64,000 nucleotides of DNA, from contig NZ_CP116615.1 of assembly GCF_024832785.1 (NCBI RefSeq), positions 2,542,001 to 2,606,000 of the forward strand, given 5' to 3'. A program made the translations under genes and the position numbers. Positions within the stretch are counted from its first letter, which is position 1. Each line of letters starts with the position of its first letter. The notes beneath the pieces are model-generated. The model did not search any database, was not told the origin of the DNA, and saw only the letters and a program-made list of their open reading frames with translations. The DNA is from Fontisphaera persica. Lineage in GTDB: Bacteria > Verrucomicrobiota > Verrucomicrobiia > Limisphaerales > Fontisphaeraceae. Positions 26,361 through 34,043 of the stretch are shown piece by piece.

Positions 26361-26580
26361 CTCCCCTTCAAGCCCTCATTCGCCCCCAAATCGGCTTTTG
26401 GCTTGCCTCACCTAGGCCATAGGGGCGGTTTCGTAGCGCAAGGCGTACCCCATGTAGCGTAGGCGTCCTCGCCTGCGGGTGATACCTGCGTCCCGCAGGC
26501 CAATTCCCACCTTGCGATTCATGCACGCCTGCGTTACGGCGCATGAAAGATTAACGCACGGTTTGTTGTTTCCGAACGGG
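26361..26580. other. Upstream region of the rhs fragment
   Basis: No gene seen. It contains another tagcgtaggcgtcctcgcctgcgggtg repeat piece at about 26454-26480 and 'acctgcgtcccgcaggc' at about 26483-26500. No missing N-terminal Rhs coding sequence can be found here, so the truncation is sharp. Confidence 0.45.
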
Positions 26581-27140
26581 TCCGCTTGACCTTATCAGTT
26601 CTGCAATCACGGAGCCGGGAGGCTCCGTGAACCCGCAGGCGGGACGCCTGCGCTACGGGGAGACGCCTGCGCTACAGACCCTCACCTTGGCTTTCTGCTA
26701 CGATGGGGTGGAGGGAAAAGGGGGCAGAGCGCGTGAAGGGGGGAGATTAACCACGAATGAACACGAATGGACACAAATTTTGAACAGAAGGAAACGAAGG
26801 GAACGAAGAGGGAGAAGAGGCCCCTATCCCTAGCTCTCTCCCGGGGGAGAGGGGAACTGTTAATGGGCGTTGTGGGATTTTCGCCCGCTTTTGCTGGCTG
26901 CAGGCCAAGATGAAGTTGAGGGAACGGTAGCCGCAGAAAAATAATTATTCATCCCTTGTCCTTGGCCTGCGAGTTTCAAGCCGAATACCGCCCCACGGGA
27001 CGGGACGCCATACGTTATGGCTAATGCGAGATTGAGGTACGGATTGGTGCGTCCAGAGGCGTGTGTTTGACGACGGCAATTTTGCAATCACGGAGCCGGG
27101 AGGCTCCGTGAACCCGCAGGTGGGACGCCTGCGCTACATC
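26581..27140 (-). repeat. Right arm of the large imperfect inverted repeat
   Basis: Contains, in reverse complement and mirrored order, the modules of the left arm: tccgcttgacctt (26581), tagcgcagg block (26601-26655), 'gtggagggaaaagggggcag' (about 26710-26730), the 'aaccacgaatgaacacgaat' and 'gaacagaaggaaacgaaggg' block (26747-26810), a ctctcccgggggagagg block (about 26832-26850), and 'gggacgggacgccatac' to 'ggtgggacgcctgcgctac' (26990-27137). No gene is supported within it. A stretch at 26856-26985 has no left-arm counterpart that I can see. Confidence 0.78.
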
Positions 27141-27296
27141 GGGGACGCGTGCGCTACTTGACGCCCAGTAAGACCTTCACCCCCTGTGTCTTCGCGCCCT
27201 TGCGTCTTGGCGTTAATTAAAACCAAAAACTTCATCCCGCGCACCTGGTTCAACCCCCTTTTGCCCCTTGTTATTGGGGTTTTCGCGAAAAAAAGA

Positions 27297-27371
27297 TGGT
27301 GCGCGCTGGAGGACTTGAACCTCCGACCTCTTCCGTGTGAAGGAAGCGCTCTTCCACTAAGCTAAGCGCGC
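27297..27371 (-). tRNA. tRNA-Val (anticodon CAC)
   Basis: 75 nt with ACCA encoded. On the minus strand: acceptor GCGCGCT with AGCGCGC, D arm GC..GC region GCTTAGTGGAAGAGC, anticodon arm CTTCC-loop TTCACAC-GGAAG with CAC at 27339-27337, T arm GGAGG-TTCAAGT-CCTCC. It closes the right side of the accessory island. Confidence 0.95.
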
Positions 27372-27514
27372 ACTCGGCAAACCCGGCGCTATCCTTGCGG
27401 GATGCGCCAGCAACCGTGGCCAAATTAGGAGCATGGCCCGCCGCTGGCAAGCATTTTTCTGCGCCGGTTTTTCTTGCCGTTGCGCCGATTTCGCCCTGGC
27501 CGGCCCGCCGCAAG

Positions 27515-29149
27515 TCACTTCACCCGGCGCTCCATTGCAGCAATTTTATTGCTCACCCAGCGGTTCTTATCCGTCACGGCCTGATACATTTTCAGGGCCT
27601 CTTTGAAGCGCGAGTTTTGCTCAAACTCCTGCGCCAGCACCAGCCGCGCCTGGTTGGCCTCCTTGTCATTCTTCGCCTGGTCCAGATTTTCCCGCAGCAG
27701 GGGGATGATGCGCTCCGGTTCATTGGCATTGCGATAAGCGGCAATGCAGCTTTGCACCAGCGCATCGGGGGTGAAAGGAGGTTTGCGGTTGGGGTCATTG
27801 GCCAGATGCCGGTAGGGCAGCACGTAGGCCTCGCCGATGCGCGCCGCCAGCCAGTAATTCTCCACCAGGTTGGGCGTGCTGCACAACACCCCCGCCTGCA
27901 TGGCCATTTGCAGGCCCACCCGCTGTTGATTGGTATCGGCGCGGCTCATCAAGTCCTCCACCACCGTCAACATTTCTCCCATAATCACATACATCTCGCG
28001 GTAAGTCTTCGCCACGTTCAACCGCTGCCGGAATTGCGCGCTCAAATCCGCCTGTTGCGCCGCCAGCAAATTCTTCTGGGCCAGTAAATCTTTGCGCAAG
28101 GCGGCCCGGTCGGTGATTTGTTGCTGATATTTTTTGTCCAGCTCGGCCACCGCCGCCTGCCGGTCGGCCAGCGCCTTGCGCAGGGCCTCCATATCCGGCG
28201 CCAGGTTCAGAGCACTCAACCGGCCTGCCAAATCTTGTTCGCCCGTGGTGATGTCCAATCGCAACCGTTGGACGTTGGTCTCCAGCAGCCCCACGGAATT
28301 GACGCGCTGCTGGAGCCAGCGCAACGTGCGGTAAGCCCCGGCCACCGGCGCGATTTGCTTGTCATACTCGGCCTGCTTTTGCGCCAGTTGCTCCTCCACT
28401 GGTTTCAATTCCGCCGCGATGACGTTCAAGCTGTTTTGAATTTCCGCCATGCGATTGTTGGCCGCCGTCACATCCTCCGCGGTCAAGGCCACCTCATTCG
28501 TGCCCTGCATCCGTTTGCCGTCTTTGACCTCCTGTTGCAGTTGCGCCAGCTCACGCCGCAGCGGGGCTTGGGCGCGAGTTTTTTCGTCCACCTGTTTCTC
28601 CAGCGCATTGATTTCATCCCGCAAGGGCTGCAACGGTTTGACGACCGGGTCCACCACCGCCGCCAATGCGGCCAGCTCTGTTTGCATGGCGGCCAAATTG
28701 GTCAACACCCCCGCCGGCAAATTGGTTAACGCCGGCGGCACCCGCCGCAGCGTCATTTCCAAGTCTTGCACGCGGTTGCTCAAAACGCCCTTCCGGCGGT
28801 TGAGTTCCGCCAGCGTGGTCAGGGCGCGGTTGATTTGCTGAATTTCGGCGCGCAGGCGGTTGGCATTGGTCTCATAATCCCGCAACGCGCTGTCCATCTC
28901 TGCCAGCCGGGCTTCCAGTTTGGCCACTTCCTGGGCGAGATTCAGATTAAACTTCGTTTCAAACTTGGACTGGCCGGTTTGCTCCTTCAAATAACGCTTG
29001 ATTTGGTACCGGGCATACCACGGCCGCGGCGGCCCGTGGAGCACATCATCCACCCACCACGCCACCCCGGCGCCCAGCAGCACCAGCAAAACCAGAATAA
29101 TGAGCGCCTTGACGGAGACGCTACGCTGTTTCGGTTGTTGTCGCGCCAT
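27515..29149 (-). CDS. Membrane-anchored coiled-coil protein, unknown function
   Basis: 544 aa. A basic N-terminus (MARQQPKQRSVSVK) leads into one TM helix (ALIILVLLVLLGAGVAWWVD). Residues about 65-380 are long heptad-rich helices: KLEARLAEMDSALRDYETNA, ALNLAPDMEALRKAL, DRAALRKDLLAQKNLLAAQQ. The last 150 residues contain helical pairs (PERIIPLLRENLDQAKNDKE, ARLVLAQEFEQNSRFKEALK) that look like two or three TPR-like repeats. It resembles periplasmic coiled-coil scaffolds; no known family is recognised. It is transcribed divergently from the corrinoid protein gene. Confidence 0.7.
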   Translation of the reverse strand: MARQQPKQRSVSVKALIILVLLVLLGAGVAWWVDDVLHGPPRPWYARYQIKRYLKEQTGQSKFETKFNLNLAQEVAKLEARLAEMDSALRDYETNANRLRAEIQQINRALTTLAELNRRKGVLSNRVQDLEMTLRRVPPALTNLPAGVLTNLAAMQTELAALAAVVDPVVKPLQPLRDEINALEKQVDEKTRAQAPLRRELAQLQQEVKDGKRMQGTNEVALTAEDVTAANNRMAEIQNSLNVIAAELKPVEEQLAQKQAEYDKQIAPVAGAYRTLRWLQQRVNSVGLLETNVQRLRLDITTGEQDLAGRLSALNLAPDMEALRKALADRQAAVAELDKKYQQQITDRAALRKDLLAQKNLLAAQQADLSAQFRQRLNVAKTYREMYVIMGEMLTVVEDLMSRADTNQQRVGLQMAMQAGVLCSTPNLVENYWLAARIGEAYVLPYRHLANDPNRKPPFTPDALVQSCIAAYRNANEPERIIPLLRENLDQAKNDKEANQARLVLAQEFEQNSRFKEALKMYQAVTDKNRWVSNKIAAMERRVK

Positions 29150-29341
29150 ACTTTCAGCTTTCCAATGCTCTTTCCATTCCCCTGAACTTCAGCCCCATGG
29201 TCCCCAATGACACACACCCCCGCCCCGCCAACAGGTTGCCATGAAGTTGGACGCCTCCAGGCCGTGGAAGATTCATGGAATTGCGGATTTTGGCGCAAAA
29301 GAATGTTGGACAAAAAAAAGGGGTTGGGATTAGATGGGCTC

Positions 29342-29962
29342 ATGCAAAATTTCCAACCGTTGTTTGATGCCATTGTCAGCGGCAACGCCGCGGAAGCCAG
29401 GACGCTGACACAAAAATACATCGCCGAAAACGTCAACCAGGAGCTGCTGGTCAAGGATTGCATCATCCCCGCCATGTCCGAAGTGGGCCGGCGTTTCGAG
29501 TGCAACGAATACTTTGTGCCGGAGCTGCTGCTGGCCAATCGGGCCATGAAGGAATGCATGAAGCTGCTCTCCAGCAGCGGCCCCAAAGTGGGCCGTGTCG
29601 TCATTGGCACCGTCAAAGGCGACCTGCACGACATCGGCAAAAACCTCGTCGCGGCCATGCTCGAAGGCGGCGGTTTCGAGGTGGTGGACCTCGGCGTCAA
29701 CGTGGCGCCGGAAAAGTTCATCGAGGCGGTCAAAGCCAAAAATGCCCAAATCGTCGCCATGTCCGCCCTCCTCACCACCACCATGACCGCCATGCAGGCC
29801 ACCATTGACGCCTTCAAACAAGCCGGCCTGCGCGACCAGGTGAAATTCCTCATCGGCGGCGCGCCCATTACCCAAAAATATGCCGATGAAATCGGCGCCG
29901 ACGGCTACAGCGACAACGCCGTGGGCGCGGTCTCCCTGGCCCAAAAAGTACTGAGCCGCTGA
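29342..29962 (+). CDS. Corrinoid (cobalamin-binding) protein of methyltransferase systems
   Basis: 206 aa from ATG 29342 (MQNFQPLFDAIVSGN), matching the usual short N-terminus; in-frame starts at 29303 and 29207 exist. An N-terminal helical cap domain (TQKYIAENVNQELLVKDCII to ELLLANRAMKECMKLL) is followed by the B12 Rossmann domain with GDLHDIGKNLVAAMLEGGGF (Asp-x-His-x-x-Gly, His as lower cobalt ligand), MSALLTTTM (the S-x-L) and IGGAPIT. Such proteins carry a methyl group between a substrate methyltransferase and an acceptor enzyme. The next gene, 24 bases on, is a homocysteine methyltransferase, which suggests methyl transfer to homocysteine. Confidence 0.9.
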   Translation: MQNFQPLFDAIVSGNAAEARTLTQKYIAENVNQELLVKDCIIPAMSEVGRRFECNEYFVPELLLANRAMKECMKLLSSSGPKVGRVVIGTVKGDLHDIGKNLVAAMLEGGGFEVVDLGVNVAPEKFIEAVKAKNAQIVAMSALLTTTMTAMQATIDAFKQAGLRDQVKFLIGGAPITQKYADEIGADGYSDNAVGAVSLAQKVLSR

Positions 29963-29986
29963 GCCGTCCGGCGCACCGCCCCGCTC

Positions 29987-30868
29987 ATGCATCCCACTCT
30001 GGCCGCACTGCTGGCGCATGGCCCCGTCCTCACCGACGGCGCCTGGGGCACCCAGTTGCAAGCCCGCGGCCTGCCCGTGGGGGATTTCCCGGATGCCTGG
30101 AATTTATCTCACCCCGATGCCGTGCGCGAAGTAGCGGCCGCCTACCTCGCCGCCGGCAGCCAACTCATCCTCACCAACACCTTCGGCGCCAACCGCCTCC
30201 GTCTCGCCGAAAACGGCCTGGCCGACCAGGTCCTCCTCATCAACCGCCGGGGCGTGGAATTATCGCGCCAAGCAGCCTCCGGCCGCGCCCGGGTGTTTGC
30301 CTCCATTGGCCCCACCGGCAAGCTGCTCATGAACGGCGATGTCACCGAAGCAGAATTGAGCGCGGCCTTTCAAGAGCAGGCTCAGGCCCTGGCTGAAGCC
30401 GGCGCCGATGGCCTGGTGATTGAAACCATGGCCGATTTGACCGAGGCCACCCTGGCCGTCCAGGCCGCCAAGGCCACCGGCCTGCCCGTCGTCGGCTGCA
30501 TGGTGTTTGATTCCGGCAAGAACAAAGACCGCACCCTGATGGGCGTCACCCCTGAACAAGCCGCCACCGCCCTGGCCGAGGCCGGCGCCGATGTCGTGGG
30601 CGCCAACTGCGGGCAGGGCATCGCGGGCTTTGTCTCCATCTGCCAGCGAATGCGGGCCGTCACCGACCGCCCTTTGTGGATGAAAGCCAACGCCGGCCTG
30701 CCGGTGATGGAAGGCGGACGCACCGTGTACCACACCACCCCGGACGAGTTTGCCCGCTTTGCGCCGGAACTGGCACGCGCCGGGGCGGCATTCATTGGCG
30801 GCTGTTGCGGTACCAGCCCGGCCTTTATTCAAGCCTTGCGGGCAGCCCTGCCGCCGGCGGCCGGTTGA
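29987..30868 (+). CDS. Homocysteine S-methyltransferase domain protein (BHMT/MetH N-domain type)
   Basis: 293 aa. The barrel begins VLTDGAWGTQLQARGLPVGD and has ILTNTFGANRLRL, IGPTGKLL, and the three zinc-binding cysteines Cys208 (GANCGQG) and Cys273/Cys274 (GGCCGTSP). These activate homocysteine thiolate for methylation to methionine. The methyl donor may be betaine, S-methylmethionine or the methyl-corrinoid protein encoded just upstream; the pairing favours the last. There is no pterin-binding (methyltetrahydrofolate) domain in either gene. Confidence 0.88.
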   Translation: MHPTLAALLAHGPVLTDGAWGTQLQARGLPVGDFPDAWNLSHPDAVREVAAAYLAAGSQLILTNTFGANRLRLAENGLADQVLLINRRGVELSRQAASGRARVFASIGPTGKLLMNGDVTEAELSAAFQEQAQALAEAGADGLVIETMADLTEATLAVQAAKATGLPVVGCMVFDSGKNKDRTLMGVTPEQAATALAEAGADVVGANCGQGIAGFVSICQRMRAVTDRPLWMKANAGLPVMEGGRTVYHTTPDEFARFAPELARAGAAFIGGCCGTSPAFIQALRAALPPAAG

Positions 30869-30914
30869 GTTGAGCCGCCGCCTGGGCCATGTTAGATTCA
30901 CCCCAAAAGTAAAC

Positions 30915-31547
30915 ATGCGCCGGGTTTTAATTGTGGATGACCACGTGCTGACCCGCCTGGGCATGGTGCATTTCGTGCGCCATTGCTTCGGGCAGGTGGA
31001 AATCGGCGAAGCCGATAATGCCCAGACCGCCCTCCAACTGGCCCGGGAAACAGCCTGGGACTTAATCATCCTGGACATTGACCTCCCGGACCGCAGCGGC
31101 CTGGACATCCTCCCCGACTTGCGCCGCGCCCGACCCAAAACACCCATCCTCTTCGTCACCGGCCTGGTACAGGAAGATGTAGCCCTGCACGGCCTCAAAG
31201 GGGGCGCCTGCGGTTTTGTGGAAAAAGGCAGCTCCCCGGAGGAATTAAAACGCGCCCTGACCGCCGCCCTTAACGGCCAGCGTTACATCAGCGGCGGCAT
31301 GCGCGAACGCCTGGCCTTTCATGCCATTGAACCCGAGGAATCCTCACCCCTCGACAAGCTGAGCGAACGCGAGTTCCAGGTGTTGCGCCAACTCGGCCAG
31401 GGACACACCCTTACGGAAATTGGGCACAACCTCTCGTTGAGCGTGAAAACCATCAGCACCTACCGCCAGCGATTGCTCGAAAAACTGAACCTGCGCACCA
31501 CCGCCGATTTGGTGCGTTATGCCGTCCAAAAAGGGCTGGTGAAATGA
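30915..31547 (+). CDS. NarL/FixJ-type response regulator
   Basis: 210 aa from ATG 30915. Receiver domain: MRRVLIVDDHVLTRLGM (acidic pair), LIILDIDLPDRSGLDIL with the phospho-acceptor Asp, ILFVTG (Thr) and VEKGSSPEEL (Lys). C-terminal LuxR helix-turn-helix: LSEREFQVLRQLGQGHTLTE, LSLSVKTISTYRQRLLEKLN. A DNA-binding transcription factor controlled by phosphorylation. No histidine kinase lies next to it, so it is an orphan here. Its stop overlaps the next gene's start as ATGA. Confidence 0.92.
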   Translation: MRRVLIVDDHVLTRLGMVHFVRHCFGQVEIGEADNAQTALQLARETAWDLIILDIDLPDRSGLDILPDLRRARPKTPILFVTGLVQEDVALHGLKGGACGFVEKGSSPEELKRALTAALNGQRYISGGMRERLAFHAIEPEESSPLDKLSEREFQVLRQLGQGHTLTEIGHNLSLSVKTISTYRQRLLEKLNLRTTADLVRYAVQKGLVK

Positions 31548-32293
31548 AACCCGGCCTCCCCCTCACCGCCGCTCTCTGCCTATGGCTGCCAATAGCAGCA
31601 CCGGCCCCGGCCCAAACCGGCCCCAAACCCCTGGCCAACCCGGTGCCCGTGAACCCCGCCGTTACCAATGTGGTGTTTCAGCGCCTGGACGACCATCGCT
31701 TCCAGGTGGGCCAGGTCATCCTCCACAAAACCAGCCGGACCGTCTCCTTCCCCGCCGTGGTCAACATGAACCAGGGTCTGGTGGAATACTTCTGCGTGGG
31801 CGTCCAGGGCAAAGTGCATGAAAGCGTGCTGCGCACCGAAGTGGAGCCTTACCACGTCCATGTGGCCATGCTCCTGCTGGGCGCCAAAGGCGCGCCTGCC
31901 GGCCAACTTAACGAAGATTACCGCAAACCCGTCCCCGGCGATGCCATCACCCTCACCGTAGCCTGGGAGGACAAGGGGAAAAAACAAGAGCGCCGGGCTG
32001 AAGAGCTGGTCTGGGATGTCGCCAATCAACGCCCCATGTCCCGCGGCCCCTGGACCTACAGCGGCTCTCGCGTGTTTGACGGCCTTTTTCTGGCCCAACG
32101 CGACCGCTCCTTTGTCGCCATCATCGGTGACATTGACGCGCTGGTGAACAATCCCCGCCCCCGGCGCGAGCGCGATGACAACTGGATGGTTAACACCAAT
32201 ACCTGCCCCCCGCTCGGCACCCCCGTGACCCTTACCTTCCAACTGGGCGCGACCGGCTCCCCCACCAACGCCCCGCCTCAATCCTCCCCTTAA
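31544..32293 (+). CDS. Secreted YdjY-domain-like protein
   Basis: 249 aa with a signal peptide (LPLTAALCLWLPIAAPAPAQ). The core has VGQVILHKTSRTVSFPAVVN, LVEYFCVGVQGKVHESVLRT and VHVAMLLLGAKGAP, the pattern I associate with the YdjY domain of unknown function. The second half includes WEDKGKKQERRAEELVWD and a Ser-Gly-Ser-Arg-Val-Phe strand. Start codon overlaps the response-regulator stop (ATGA), so the two are translationally coupled; the next gene, a prenyltransferase-repeat protein, may belong to the same unit. Confidence 0.72.
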   Translation: MKPGLPLTAALCLWLPIAAPAPAQTGPKPLANPVPVNPAVTNVVFQRLDDHRFQVGQVILHKTSRTVSFPAVVNMNQGLVEYFCVGVQGKVHESVLRTEVEPYHVHVAMLLLGAKGAPAGQLNEDYRKPVPGDAITLTVAWEDKGKKQERRAEELVWDVANQRPMSRGPWTYSGSRVFDGLFLAQRDRSFVAIIGDIDALVNNPRPRRERDDNWMVNTNTCPPLGTPVTLTFQLGATGSPTNAPPQSSP

Positions 32294-32362
32294 TCCTGGT
32301 CACGGCGCGGGCTGACAAAATCCTCATTGGCCCTGGCTGGCCTTTGTGATACGCTAACTTGT

Positions 32363-33529
32363 ATGACAACCGTGGCATTGCGCACCTGGGCCAGCCGAAT
32401 CGGCGGCGCCACCTTCGCCTGCTTGCTTTGCCTTCTTCCACTGGGACTTCAGGCCGCGGATGAGTCCTTCAAAAACGAAGTCCAAATGGCCATTGACCGC
32501 GGCCTGGCCTGGCTCCGCGCCGAGCAACATACCAACGGACACTGGTCCACCCCCGAGTTGCCCGCCCTCACCGCCATGAGCCTCCTTTGTTTCAAGGGCG
32601 ACCCCGCCGGAAAATTTGCCTCCCCCGAACCCGAATTCCTCCAGCGCGGCTATCGGTTTCTGGTGGCCCAGGTCAAGGAAGACGGCGGCATCTATCATAC
32701 CAACTACGCCACCTACAACACCGCCATCAGCATCCTGGCTCTCCTGGCCGCCAACCGCGCCGATTACCAGCCGGTCATCCTCAAAGCCCGCCGTTTCCTC
32801 GTCGGCCAGCAAAACGACCTGGGCGAACCCGGCAAAATAGACACCCCCTTTGACGGCGGCATCGGCTACGGCACGCGCTACCGCCATAGCGACATGGGCA
32901 ACACTCTCTATGCCTTGGAAGCCATCTATTATAGCCGCCATCTGGTGCGGGACAGCGGCAGCAAAGAGCCGGATTTGAATTATGAGGCCGCCATTGCCTT
33001 CCTGCAAAATTGTCAAAACCTGCCCACCGTCAACCGCCAGCCCTGGGTCTCAGATGACCCACGTGACCGGGGCGGCTTCGTCTATTATCCCGGTCACAGC
33101 ATGGCCGGCGGCGTGACCAACTCCCAAACCGGCAAAGTCAGCCTCCGTTCTTACGGCAGCATCAGCTACGCCGGCATGCTGAGTTACCTCTATGCCCAAC
33201 TTAAAAAAGACGACCCCCGCGTCAAGGCTGTCTTCCAATGGCTCCAGGAAAATTACACCCTCGAAGAAAACCCCGGCATGGGCCCCGAGGGCCTCTATTT
33301 CTACTACCACACCATGGCCAAAGCCTTAACCGTGGGGGAAGTGGATGCTTTGCACTTGAAAGATGGGCGTATCGTGCCGTGGGCCAGAGCTTTGGCCATG
33401 CGCCTGCTGGACCGCCAGCAACGCAACGGCTCGTGGGTCAATGAGAGCAACCGCTGGATGGAGCGCGACCCCGTGCTCGTCACCTGCTACGCACTCATGG
33501 CTTTGGAAATGATTCACCGCCGACTCTGA
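32363..33529 (+). CDS. Secreted prenyltransferase/squalene-oxidase-repeat protein (alpha/alpha toroid)
   Basis: 388 aa from ATG 32363 with a signal peptide (GGATFACLLCLLPLGLQAAD). Repeats of the alpha6-alpha6 toroid are visible: AIDRGLAWLRAEQHTNGHWS, ALTAMSLLCF, AQVKEDGGIYHTNYATYNTA, RRFLVGQQN, DMGNTLYALEAI, GSISYAGMLSYLYA and DRQQRNGSWVNESNRW. It lacks the DxDD acid motif of squalene-hopene cyclases, so cyclase activity is unlikely. Similar exported proteins in these phyla are of unknown function. It lies 69 bases after the YdjY-like gene. Confidence 0.75.
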   Translation: MTTVALRTWASRIGGATFACLLCLLPLGLQAADESFKNEVQMAIDRGLAWLRAEQHTNGHWSTPELPALTAMSLLCFKGDPAGKFASPEPEFLQRGYRFLVAQVKEDGGIYHTNYATYNTAISILALLAANRADYQPVILKARRFLVGQQNDLGEPGKIDTPFDGGIGYGTRYRHSDMGNTLYALEAIYYSRHLVRDSGSKEPDLNYEAAIAFLQNCQNLPTVNRQPWVSDDPRDRGGFVYYPGHSMAGGVTNSQTGKVSLRSYGSISYAGMLSYLYAQLKKDDPRVKAVFQWLQENYTLEENPGMGPEGLYFYYHTMAKALTVGEVDALHLKDGRIVPWARALAMRLLDRQQRNGSWVNESNRWMERDPVLVTCYALMALEMIHRRL

Positions 33530-33556
33530 CCCGGCAGCGCCATGAGCCCCCGCCTG

Positions 33557-33820
33557 TTAGTCCTTCACCAAATCCCGCCCTTGGGCGTCCTTCATCTTGC
33601 CGGTGGCAATCATGATGACGTCATAGAGGTACCAGATGAAGAAGCCACCGCACGTCACGAGTTTAAGGATGCCCAAACCCGTGTAGCCCAGATAGAAGCG
33701 GTCCACACCAAGGCCACCCACCAAGATGGATAACAAGAGGGCCACCAGCCACTTTTTACCTTCAGGTGAGGGAGGGGTCACCGGCGCCGTGGGAGGTTGA
33801 GTTGCTTCGCCGTTGCTCAT
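33557..33820 (-). CDS. TM2-domain membrane protein
   Basis: 87 aa from ATG 33820, with AGGAAGT upstream. A Pro/Thr-rich cytoplasmic start (MSNGEATQPPTAPV) is followed by KKWLVALLLSILVGGLGVDR, FYLGYTGLGILKLVTCGG and FFIWYLYDVIMIATGKM, the two helices and G-x-x-x-D-R-F-Y-x-G loop of the TM2 domain. The domain's function is not established in bacteria. Convergent with the prenyltransferase-repeat gene. Confidence 0.88.
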   Translation of the reverse strand: MSNGEATQPPTAPVTPPSPEGKKWLVALLLSILVGGLGVDRFYLGYTGLGILKLVTCGGFFIWYLYDVIMIATGKMKDAQGRDLVKD

Positions 33821-34043
33821 AGAACTTCCTTTGGGTGTGGTTTTGATGATTGATTTGAGTTGCCATGCCTGGCCCAAGCCAAGCATGCCCTGCATGCTAC
33901 CGGCTCTTGCGGCGCCGTCAATGCAAAAGCTCCCTGCCCAGCCCAGACACCTGCCCTGCAAATTATCGCCTAATAAATTTTTTGCTGGCGTCTGTTTTAA
34001 GTTGGTGTTAACGATAACGTAACATCAGCAACCCAGCAAAACT

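Noticed and set aside
20496-27296. Attachment sites (direct repeats of a tRNA 3' end) for an integrative element
   Set aside because: No second copy of the tRNA-Lys or tRNA-Val 3' sequence is seen in the interval and no integrase gene is present.
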